Shown piece after piece: positions 36,435-46,400 of a stretch of 64,000 nt of DNA; within the stretch, counting starts at the first letter, position 1, and each line of letters starts with the position of its first letter. The notes below the pieces were generated by a model, which had not been told where the DNA came from, searched no databases, and was given only the letters and a program-made list of their open reading frames with translations. This DNA comes from Polydactylus sextarius. Its lineage: Eukaryota; Chordata; Actinopteri; Polynemidae. Location of the stretch: positions 16,724,679 through 16,788,678 of the forward strand of contig CM028923.1 in the NCBI GenBank assembly GCA_016801845.1, read 5' to 3'. Position numbers and translations under genes: made by a program.

Positions 36435-36735
36435 TCAATTATATGGAGTTTAATTTCTTATCTTTTTCAGACGTCCAATGGCTTTGTACTCCCTAAGCTG
36501 TGTGGAGAATAATAATAAAACATGTTAGGATCCATGTGCATCACATTCAGGCGAACATGATGAAGAACTGTCACATGTGGGACCTTGAATTCACTTTCAA
36601 AGGCACAGCAGCAGCAGAGAAAGGCGACAAGGTTCAGTTTGTGTCTGCACGCCAGACATAGTCACACCACAGACACGGTGGGACCTTTGGGTTAGGGTGC
36701 AACTGACACCTCAATTATTTGGTGTTTAATTTCTT
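36435..36735 (-). mobile_element. Retroposed snoRNA copy with TSD (snoRNA retroposon)
   Basis: The insert 36460-36710 reads on the minus strand. Its parts, in transcription order, are the rpl18a intron-1 H/ACA snoRNA, the rest of intron 1, the first 30-odd nucleotides of rpl18a exon 2 as far as CGTCTG, and a short A-rich tail, AAAAAGAT (plus-strand 36460-36467). Direct repeats of 25 bp flank it (36435-36459 and 36711-36735), matching at 23 positions; both begin TCAATTAT and end TTTAATTTCTT. The retained intron and partial exon show that the template was an unspliced, snoRNA-ended RNA. The source is 38968-39205, and the copy lies about 240 bp beyond the rpl18a stop codon on the same strand. 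Confidence 0.85.
36573..36706 (-). ncRNA. H/ACA snoRNA, retroposed copy
   Basis: The snoRNA body is identical, over about 127 nt, to the copy in rpl18a intron 1, including the 3' hairpin (CCTTG/CAAGG lower stem, CTTTC/GAAAG upper stem), the H box ACACAA and the ACA box. The three terminal nucleotides after ACA are TGT instead of CGT. The neighbouring intron-derived sequence carries several substitutions and an indel, so the snoRNA part looks constrained. It no longer lies in an rpl18a intron, and its expression would need read-through past the rpl18a poly(A) site or a promoter of its own, neither of which is visible. Whether it is functional is undecided. Confidence 0.55.
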
Positions 36736-36921
36736 TTCCTGCTCAAACTGCCTCTTTTAAAAAATAAAATCAGTGCCACTGAAGTTGAACAACTGGGGTC
36801 TAACAGTGGATTCAAAACAGTTTTACAGATGCTCATCACTTTCTAACTGAAAGTAGATTTTATTCTGAATGATGCAACCAGGATGACCTGTGTGTGAACA
36901 ATAAAAAATCAAGACATCAAG

Positions 36922-36952
36922 TTTTATTTTCTTCTATTACAGAAGTTTTAAT
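36922..36952 (-). terminator. rpl18a polyadenylation signals
   Basis: On the minus strand an ATTAAA (36947-36952) lies 24 nt after the rpl18a stop codon and an AATAAA (36923-36928) about 24 nt further on. Either would give the very short 3' UTR usual for ribosomal protein mRNAs. Confidence 0.65.
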
Positions 36953-36976
36953 TTTTCCAGCAAAAATGAAAACTGT

Positions 36977-39900
36977 TTAATAGAAGGTGTTTGGCCTCTT
37001 GGTGGTGAAGCGGGGTTTGTGCTGACGGCGCAGGACCCTGTGGGGCAGAGGGAACTTGATCTTGGAGTCCTGCAGGAGGAAGATGAGGAAGAGTCAGGTT
37101 GTGTAGCTCGAACAAACGTGTTTTAAAATTGGCAGTTATCATCATGTCGCCAGTTTCATAACCGCCAGGTTTAGAGATGGAAGCTAGAAATCTGGAAGAG
37201 GAATCTGGCTTTTTTCTGGCGGGTTTAAAAACTGGAGCTGACAAACATGGAGTCAGTCCAGAGAGAGACCCGCTGCAGGTCCATGAACAGAAACCCGAGG
37301 AAAGTGGACAGAGGCTTACGTGGAACTGCTTGATGGCAGGTCTGCGACACTTGTTGGCGGCGATGACCTGGACCTTCATGATCTGGATGGAGTGGGCGCG
37401 AGCACGGTGGCGAGCTCCCATGTCACGATCTGGAAGACGAAGACGTTGGGTTAAACAGATGTTCACCATGTGGATGCGATAACATGATAAACAAACTAAA
37501 CCCAAAGTTTCTGTCTTTACTGTGGTTTGTAGCTAAAGACACTGCAGCAAAACCTTCATTACTATTAAGATCTTTAGTTTCTTCAGTCTATATCTATCAT
37601 CAACTCTGGACCTGCAACGTAAAACCAGCGTTGTGATACGTCTGCTTCAGGTTGAAGCTGTGACATGAAACTGGTCATTTTTAATCAAATCGCAGCGCAC
37701 ATGATGTTAATCTAGAGCAGATCATAAGTAAATGTTGGTGTGAAATGTTTGAACTGAGGTCCGTCAGGAACTTTTTGAGCAGCTTTTCATTATATTCTTG
37801 CAACAACAACAACAAAAAAAAAAAAAACTCTTTCCCTGTTAAAACTGATTCAGGAAGAGTAATGATAAAACCAACTGTTACAGTGTCATTTACTTGATAC
37901 TAAACTATAAACCCAGGAAATGGATTTTAGCTGCTCAAACTAAAACTTCATTCAATTCAGCTGATTTACAGGATTATGATGAATCAGTCAGTTCCCTGTT
38001 TGTGTTGGATTATGATCCATGAGTCAGTGAACAGCAGGAAATCCATCGTTTCAGGAGTTTCTGATCCATCTCCAAACGTTTTAAACTACGACACTAAACC
38101 CACAGGGCTCCAGACATTTGTACTCACAGCACTGAGTGACGGCTCCAGAGGTGGTCAGGTCTCTGTACTCTCTGTACATGTTGTGGGTGCCACTGCGAGA
38201 GTCATAACGCAGCCAGATGCCGAAGTTCTTCACCTTCGTGGGTGTCTTCTCGTGGACCTGAATGACAGATTGTTACGGTTTAACGGTTCATGTTTCAATT
38301 ATCATCAAGTTCAACAGCAGAGATATCAGGTCAACGTCTCTAAACCTAAAGATTTACTACAAATAAATGATGCAGCAACATAAGAAGAAAGACAATGTCC
38401 CTGTGCTCATGTACGTTTTAGGGTTACAGAGATTATATCTGAACTAACAACAGGAGCATTCTAAGCTTAGCGTGGAGCTGAAACTATCAGAAAAATAAAT
38501 CAACTATTTTACAGAAGTAAACTTTCTGACAAACAGCAAATAAAACCCAAGCTCCATCACAATAATGGCGATGGAGTGTGATAAACAAGACCTTCAGCTC
38601 TGTTACTGTTTGTGAAGCTGCAGTCTGATCACATTGTAATAGATTTACACTCCGGGTCATTAACCAATGAAATGTTTAGAAACAGAACAGTGGAAGTATT
38701 GGGTCTACAGCTTTAATTAACAGTAGCATTGAGTGCATCTCCTTCACACACTCAATGGGACTTTGATTATGATCATGGTCAGAGACTCAGACATTTGTGA
38801 CCCCTGCAGACACCTACCAGGCCACAGTAGACTGTCTCTCCAGATGCCTTCTTCATCTTCCTCAGCTGAGAGACGAAGTACCAGAAACGAGACTTGGCCA
38901 CAACATGGTTGGGGGCGAAGATCCTCATCCGGTACAGAGGGGGATTTGGGTTCTTGACAGAGGGCAGCAGACGCCCAATGACTTTGTACTCCCTAAGCTG
39001 TGTGGAGAATAAAAGACAATATGTTAGGATCCATGTGCATCACATTCAGGTGAACATGATGAAGAACTGGCACGTGTGGGACCTTGAATTCACTTTCAAA
39101 GGCACAGCAGCAGCAGAGAAAGGCGACAAGGTTCAGTTTGTGTCTGCACGCCAGACATAGTCACACCACAGACACGGTGGGACCTTTGGGTTAGGGTGCA
39201 ACCGACTCAATATTGATACACACCAACTTTAAGATGCTCACAAACACTTCACATCAACAGGTTAATTTCTATTAACATTGTCCTTTTTAATTTTTTAGCT
39301 TTTGTCTTAAAATCAAATATAACTCTATATGATGGTGTTTATTTTTCACCATTTTCAAAAAATAAAACTGTTCAAATAAGGGTAAAATCCATCTGCAGAT
39401 TAATGGTGATAAAACTGTATGTTTGATGGTACCTTGGATGAAACTTTTGTGATTTAATGGTCTTACTGGTGTTGCAGACAGAGGATTGTACAAGAGATGT
39501 GCGTTACATATAATGCTCAACTAAACAGACTATCACAATCTACCTGTCGTGGTTTTTGGTGCAGAACAATTATCTCCCAAGTCAATGACCCCACTACGAT
39601 CCACGGCAGGAGCCGTTGAAGCCTTTAACAGCTTTATCAGAAGCAGAAAGACAGACGTAAAAACTAATGTTGAGTGAATGAGTTTCAACCCACACGTTAG
39701 CATCTCATTAGCGGCTAACGCTAGCTACAAGCACAACCATGCGATGTTTTCAACTGGACATGTTTTATACGTTTATTCGACTTAAATCTTTCTGAGCCGA
39801 GAGAAGCAGGTGGATATTGATCATTTTACTTTGCTCTCAGTATAAACGCACTGTCTCTCCACAACCGTCTCTGAAGCCGCCGCCGTGCACATGGTATGGC

Positions 39901-40096
39901 GGACGCCATGTTGTCACCGCGCGAGCACCGGGCCGAAAACTATTAAAATGTCGCTTTAACGCACATTTGTTAAAAGTGTTAAAGCATAAATCGGAATAAT
40001 AAACGCTTATATCGTTGTTTTTGTCGTTTCCGTCCGTGTATTGACGTCTGATATAGTGAAATAAATAGTTTTACGTACTGTGCCGGACGCCTTCAT
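36977..40096 (-). CDS. rpl18a: 60S ribosomal protein L18a (eL20), 5 exons
   Basis: Encodes large-subunit protein eL20, a structural component of the cytosolic 60S subunit. Coding exons in transcription order are 40079-40096 (MKASGT), 38818-38997 (from LREYKVIGRLLPSVKNPNPP), 38128-38257 (from VHEKTPTKVKNFGIWLRYDS), 37320-37429 (from RDMGARHRARAHSIQ) and 36977-37069 (DSKIKFPLPHRVLRRQHKPR, ending RPNTFY). All junctions are GT-AG and phases agree. The total is 176 codons plus stop, the same length as the mammalian protein, which ends in Phe where this one has Tyr. The tiny first exon with ATG, a pyrimidine-rich leader (40121-40132) and a short 3' UTR are the usual ribosomal protein design. Intron 1 hosts an H/ACA snoRNA. 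The gene is divergent to xpot. Confidence 0.97.
39072..39205 (-). ncRNA. H/ACA box snoRNA in rpl18a intron 1 (SNORA68-like)
   Basis: On the minus strand the 3' hairpin has a lower stem ACCTTG/CAAGGT (39127-39132 with 39081-39086) and an upper stem CTTTC/GAAAG (39118-39122 with 39093-39097), with an internal pocket between them. The ACA box (39075-39077) is followed by exactly three nucleotides, and 15 nt separate the base of the upper stem from ACA, matching the 14-16 nt rule for pseudouridylation guides. An H box ACACAA (39138-39143) directly follows a 5' hairpin closing stem, TTGCAC/GTGCAG. The length of about 134 nt and the position in an RPL18A intron match human SNORA68, which I know to be hosted there; identity by sequence was not tested. 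The 3' end is 74 nt from the exon 2 acceptor. Confidence 0.75.
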
Positions 40097-40120
40097 GGTG
40101 TCTCTCGCTCACTGCCACGG

Positions 40121-40155
40121 TAAAAGAGGAAGCAGCAGGGCGGAGACTGCGCATG
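40121..40155 (-). promoter_or_regulatory. rpl18a 5' TOP start and NRF1-like site
   Basis: Minus-strand CTTCCTCTTTTA (40121-40132) lies about 25-36 nt before the ATG and is a typical terminal oligopyrimidine start, expected at the cap of ribosomal protein mRNAs and responsive to mTOR-dependent translational control. The plus-strand word TGCGCATG (40148-40155) just upstream is an NRF1-like motif. The interval up to xpot exon 1 presumably acts as a shared divergent promoter. Confidence 0.6.
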
Positions 40156-41046
40156 TCAAAAGGGGACGAGAGGGGGAGGGGCGGGGCCAAGGAGGACCCG
40201 GATGAGAGAAGATAGTTTCACACTTCAAACTCAACCACACACACGTTTAATTTAACTTCACGTGCTATTTTCTGTGCAATAAACCAGTTCGTGATTAATC
40301 TGTGTATGTCATAATATAATCATGTCCCCAAAGTATCTTGTCGGGTCCAAAATGGTCCCCACTATACATGTCAGTGTCATTATGTCCCCAGAAAACCAGA
40401 TGTAATTTTTTAAAATGAAAATGAATCTTAGTTTTAATGACTTATTAACAACTCAATTCTCTAATTTAGTGATTTATGATTAATAAACTGATTTTTTAAG
40501 ATGTCACCTTGGCCTTGGGAGAGTAGTATAATTAATTGCAAATTAAAATGATAATAATCTGATAAGATGTGATCTGAATTAAGACTCTTGCTGGTATGAG
40601 TAAAAAAACAATACAAACAATAACTGTGCACCTAAAAGAAGGATCTGAGTGGGGAAATGTGAAGTTTTTATAACTTTAATCAATGTGAAACCAACTTCAT
40701 CCCTGTGGACCAGTTAACGTTCAGGAAACAAGAATGAATTAAATAACACGCATTTATATAATATACACGTTTAATGAATGATAATGGTTTAATTATATAA
40801 GACGTAAATAAAAATAAAATCAAATAAAATCAAAAATATAAGTGTAAATTTCTCGTGGCGGTGCGGGTGAACCTCTTCCCGGGGCGTGACCCGGATGCTG
40901 ACCGGGCGGACACGCCGCACCGCCGCCTCACTCACTCCAGCGACGTGCAACTGATTTCTGGAGACTTCGCAGCGGCTCCGTGATGAGTTAACGGGAGGGA
41001 GAGATTGGGAGGAAAAAAACACTTGATGAATTAAGTTTTCACTAAG
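40156..41046 (+). promoter_or_regulatory. rpl18a/xpot intergenic region and xpot 5' leader exon
   Basis: This is the short interval between the divergent genes. GC-rich text with CpG at about 40850-41000 is the likely xpot promoter and non-coding exon 1. The exon appears to end at 41046, where ACTAAG is followed by the donor GTAAGC. Its start cannot be fixed from sequence. The segment about 40318-40400 contains repeated ATGTCCCCA words, a common fish repeat motif. Confidence 0.45.
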
Positions 41047-42671
41047 GTAAGCTGACAGGAAATAGTTTTTATATTATGTTGTGTTTTCTTCAAAAAAAAA
41101 AAAACAGCGGAGGAATTTGTCACCGTGAGATTTTCCCAGCGGAGGCGAGGCGGCAGGTAACGTTACCGAGCCACGATAAACAAGGAGTAGGAGGGGGCAA
41201 AAAAACACAATAAAACTGCCTCCACATGCCCCACCCTGTCAGCGGGGCTGGTATTAAACAATTCCCGGTGGTGACCGGGACTTCTGCTCGGTGTTACCGT
41301 GTCGGTATGACTTCCAGCAGCCGAGCTTTGAGGCGAGCTAGCCGGCTAACCGAAGCTAGCTGCAGTTAGCCGCAGTCAGCTATTTTGTATTGGAGTGAAG
41401 TTGTTAGCATGTAGCACTGCGGTGTCAACTTTTAGAGGTGTGCCCCTCGGTAACAGGGGCTTGAACCGGTATTCACTCACAGATGCACACATTGATGTCT
41501 TTGTTTAAACAGTCACACATCCAGCGGAGCCTGTTATTCAATGCGTTAACGTTATTAAAGGGACGTTAGAGGGTAAAACGTGTTGACAGTGTGTTGCATC
41601 ATGTGGCTCCATCCTCCTGCTCTGACTGAAGGTTTACAGGTGATCAGCAGCTTTCACTGTTTGTTCAGCACATCTCAAACTCTGTCCACGAGACATAGTC
41701 TGATTAATCAGATCATTGATCAATAGAATAAATACTGGAAGGTGTTCTGATCTGGTCTATTATTAGTGTTAGTAATAACAAAAATAGTGAAAAATGGAAA
41801 AAAAAATATGTTCACATTTCAGGCTTGTAGGACTATTGTTTGTGGAAGATGTATTATTATTTCATATTATTTGTTAAATGTCATTAAAATAACAGTTAGA
41901 TAGAATCTTAATAGATCTGACACATTTCAAAACCTGACAGACAGATCAAAGAAAGTCAGGACACAATCAGTGTCAAAGACAACTGACAACAAAGACATGT
42001 TTTTTTTTTTTTTTAATCAACATGATATCGATCACTGATAACTCACACTGGTCATCAAATACTGTTGATCGCTGTCTTGATTAATCAATAAGCTGCTGAT
42101 TGGTTCAATCCATCTAAGAGTCAAAATCCTAAGGATATTCAGAAAACTGAGGAAATCAGAAAATATTCACATTTCATCAAGTTAAACTGAGTCACTTTTT
42201 AGTTTTTCTCTTTAAAAATAACAGTGATTATTTCATAGATGTGATAACAGAGGGTGATTAATTCTCTGATTAATTGTTGCAGCATTGAGGAAGTGGTAAA
42301 AAATAATCAGCAGATCGATCACTAATGGAGATATTGAGTAGTTATAGCTTTTCTAAGAACTTTTGTTACACTATGTTTCCATTTTACTGTTAAATTTAGG
42401 CTAACTGATAATAAATATGTATTTTTTCTAAGTTTACTAAGATTTGACCACAGGATAAGATGAAAGATAAATAACATGAAGACCAACATAAATCTAGCAC
42501 TAAATTTAATTACCGCCTGTTTTTCCTTCTTTCATCATCTAACAACTATTTGTGAACCTGTTTCTTGAGCTGTGACACTTTGATGTGTTTCTTTAATGAA
42601 ATGACATCATCACTCTGTGAAAATAGTCTCGACCTGAGAAACAGATTAAAATAATCTGTATTGTTTTGTGG

Positions 42672-42708
<37 letters not shown>

Positions 42709-43396
42709 GTGACACAAAATGTGACGGTAGTTGAATTGTTTTGGTTTATACTTTGATCGCGTTGTTTTGTTTGTTCACTGGATAATTATTCTGGTTGATA
42801 TTGTGATATTAATGTTGATTTTGTGGTTCAGTCCTGGATCAGGATCCTAAAGATTTGTTATAAAGATTATTATACAGACGTGATTGAGAACGATAAGCCT
42901 GGGAGTCCGTTTTTAATCTGAGAGTAACCACGGTAACGACAGGTTATGACAGTTCCTGTTTCCGCTGGAGAGAAGGAAGCCTGTTGCTGTATTTATAGCT
43001 ACACCTTAATGGACGTAGCTTCATTTAGCTGAGAGTGTTGGTTACACTGTGACAGGCTCAGGGTTCGTCACATATGAAGTTTGTGTCATATATTTATCCT
43101 CCCACACAGTGGATAAGGTGCAAATCAATGAACATTTTACATGATATATTTTAAATGATCAACATTTGTGTTAGAAATCTGTTTTAATTCTAAATTGTTG
43201 TCAACAAAAACAAATGATATGGACCATTTATTAAAGCAGTAAAAGGGGCCATTTAAAAAAAAAAAAAAAAAGACAAATCAGCATCTATTCTGTTTCCTTC
43301 GACGTGTTCTGCATTTGTGTTTTAACCTTCTGGACGAGACGAGGCCGTCACTGTGACTCACCTCGGGTGTTTTTTCTCTCTGTTGTGACGGAGCAG
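41047..43396 (+). other. xpot intron in the 5' UTR (inferred)
   Basis: Runs from the donor at 41047 to an acceptor at about 43396 (pyrimidine tract TTTTTTCTCTCTG, then AG). It contains a 26-nt poly(A) run at 42677-42702, another near 43254-43271, and no recognised element or RNA. The first 300 bp carry GCTAGC-rich text. Confidence 0.5.
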
Positions 43397-43456
43397 ATGA
43401 GAGAGGGCTGTCCGACAGCAGCAGAGAGGAGTGAACCTGCCCTGGAGGAAAGCTAA
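43397..43456 (+). CDS. Upstream ORF in xpot leader
   Basis: A 19-codon frame opens with the ATG immediately after the inferred splice acceptor (43396) and stops at 43454-43456, 7 nt before a further ATG at 43464 and 34 nt before the annotated xpot start. If this exon boundary is right the uORF is in every xpot mRNA and could damp translation. The peptide itself resembles nothing known. Confidence 0.3.
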   Translation: MREGCPTAAERSEPALEES

Positions 43457-43490
43457 CCCACGAATGGCCTGCCAGTCTGTCGCCGCAGTC

Positions 43491-46400
43491 ATGGACGAGC
43501 AGGCCCTGCTGGGGCTCAACCCAAACGCCGACGCCCGCTACAGGCAGAGGGTGAGACTCCGACCTGCCGCTCTGCACCTTTCGTGCTCATTCATGTTTAT
43601 CAGAAAAATTCCACCGGCAGCATTTTAATATTCATTGTTTGTTATTTCAGGAAAAAAAAATAATAAATGTGTCAGTGGCTCTAGTTTCTCAGTTGAGGAG
43701 GTTTATGTTAATAGTTTGAAACTTTTGGGGTTTAGTTTTGTCAGAAAACAAATTATCATGTGTCTTTGTGGATTCTGGATAAATGCAGCCTCAATTTTGC
43801 ACAGTTTTCTAATTCAAATGATTAAAAATGATTTATTGAGAAATGATCAGTAGATTAACAATCTGAGGCCAAAGAAAACGATAAACATTTCTGTTTTATT
43901 TGACAAAACACAGATGATTTTGTTTTTCTCATCGTCAAAAACGATACAATAAACAACTTACTGATGAACAAACTTCATATAAAAAAAAACCATCACATTC
44001 ATTTGTGATGTGTTCTGTTTTGTTGCTTTATTAATAAATCAGTCACTTAAAACTATATTAACAAGTTTTACACATAATAAAAAGTAAAAGTGTAGTTTCA
44101 TGGCGATTCAGTTGTTTTTTTTTTTTTTTTTTATCATCAACACCGTCTCCACCTATGAAAAGTTTGTGTTTACAACATGAATCAGTTTCAACACAATCAC
44201 AAGGGAGATAAACAGGTGAAAGACAAACAGCTCAGGTGAAATCTGACCACATGTCCACATCAGCGCTCTAACAAGTAGGTCACATCAACCGGGAAGAACT
44301 TGACACAAATTAAAATGACGTCGCTCAGTTGTTTCCACTGAAGGTTTCATTCAACATTTGTACTCGATGTGCACCAATATAAGTGGCCTCAGTCATCACT
44401 ATTATTATTGTAGAGCTCCACCTGCTGAACATATCCTACTGTTAAAAGACACGCGAATCTACTGTGTCGATTTTAATATCCACCATGATGCTGATGATTG
44501 GTGTTAACAGAGACGTGTGTGTGTGTGTGTGTTCAGGCGATGGCTTACTTTGAGCAGCTGAAGGAGTCTCAGGATGCCTGGGAGGTGTGTGCTGAGGCCC
44601 TCGCTAAAGGGATTTACAAGTGAGTATTGCAGCCACGACCCGGAGTCATCAAGTCACATCCACACATAAAAAACGATTTTACAAAACATGACTCTGCTTT
44701 TGATTATGTTTATGTGTTTGTTCTATTAGTGACGACCATGTGAAGTTCTTCTGCTTCCAAGTTTTGGAGCATCAGATAAAGTTCAGGTAACAACGATCTT
44801 CCGGTTCCTCGTGTTCTCTGTCATTTATTTATCTGAAGCGTCTGAACCTGATGTTGTGTGTTTCAGACACGCTGGTCTGAGCGCAGTGCAGCAGCAGCTC
44901 ATCAGAGAGACGCTCATGAAGTGGCTCCAGTGTCAGGTACAAACTGTCTCCGCCCGTCAGACTGTTGCTTCGTTCATATGGAGATTGAACATCAAGACAG
45001 AGCTGCTGTTTACTGATATGAAAAAGTTGTAATTTGAAAGGTTGTTAACCAGCTAGCCTCAGCTTGTCCCGTCTCCGCTGCAGCTCCATGTTGTTTGCGT
45101 CCGCTCAGGTGGAGAACTGGGACACGTGACGCTACGCTCATTAGCGTGTTCAGCAGCCACATATGCTAAAACACTGAGAAGCTGAGACCAGATTATTTTG
45201 TTTTTTTTTCAGGAAAGATTCTGAGTTTCGGTTACAAATTCTTCATTTTTTTTATCTTGTTTTTAGAATCTACAAAACAAAATTAAACTCTTGACATTTT
45301 GTACCCGAGACTTTCCTGATGTTTGTTTTTGTTTTTTTTTTTTTCTTCTTCCTCCTTGTTTACAGCTGATGAACGCTCAGCCTGAGAAGCCGTTCATCAG
45401 GAACAAAGCGGCGCAGGTGTTTGCCCTCACCTTCGTCATGGAGTACCTGACGCTGTGGCCCAAGTTCTTTTTCGACATCCTGTCGCTGGTCGGCCTGAAC
45501 CCCCACGGCGTCGACGTCTACCTGAGGACGCTGATGGCCATCGACGCCGAGGTGGTGGACAGAGACATCCTGCACTCGCCCGAGGTGAGAGACGATCAGT
45601 CAAACTCCACCGTGTCACTCGTATCCACCATGTGTTAACGTCTCAGGGAATAAAATAATAAAAACAGACAGCGGCTGTTTGGATCACCTTCACTGTGTTA
45701 GTTCACTCTCATTCTGCTGCTGAAAGTTTCACAGTGATCGTCTCAGTTCGTTTTCTCATCACTGAGTCAACTGGTTCACTAGATGTGGGTCACGGTTTAT
45801 TAGTTTCTGTGATAAAATCTCACATTGATCATTTATTTTGATTTTGTTTTCATTTCCATTGTGTCCTGCTGCTGCTTGATGATTTTCATATTTGGAATTA
45901 TATTTGTTTCATTTCATTTTCATGTTGAACATGCATGAAAATATCTGTTGGTTCTAATCACATCACAGCAGCATCATAAAATCAACATTTTAGTGGGGAA
46001 ACATTGAGACTGACTTCAAAAACCAAATCAACATCATCACTGCTCTGTACGTTATTAGTAGGAGGTACAATCAGATTTAATTTTCTCACTTCAATTATTA
46101 CATTTAGAGAGGAGAAGAGTCGATATGATGAATACAGGAAAAGGAAACAACCCACAGATAACTGAGACTGAGATGGTTGCATAGTAACAAACTGGTTTGT
46201 AAAGAAACACAGTGAAGAGGCTGTTACATCACAGTTTTTTGTTTTTTTTGTTTTTTTTCTTTTTTTCGTTGGAAAATCCAGTAACTATTTGTGTTATTTT
46301 ATTTTGGTAAATTCTTCAACGGATGATGTTGATGGTGTGGTACGTTTCTCTTCCTCAGGAGACTCGTAGAAACACTCTGATCAAAGACACCATGCGGGAG

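Noticed and set aside
39061..39160. Shared open frame in both snoRNA copies (DLEFTFKGTAAAEKGDKV)
   Set aside because: It is antisense to the snoRNA and exists twice only because of the retroposition; no start or splice context supports a protein.
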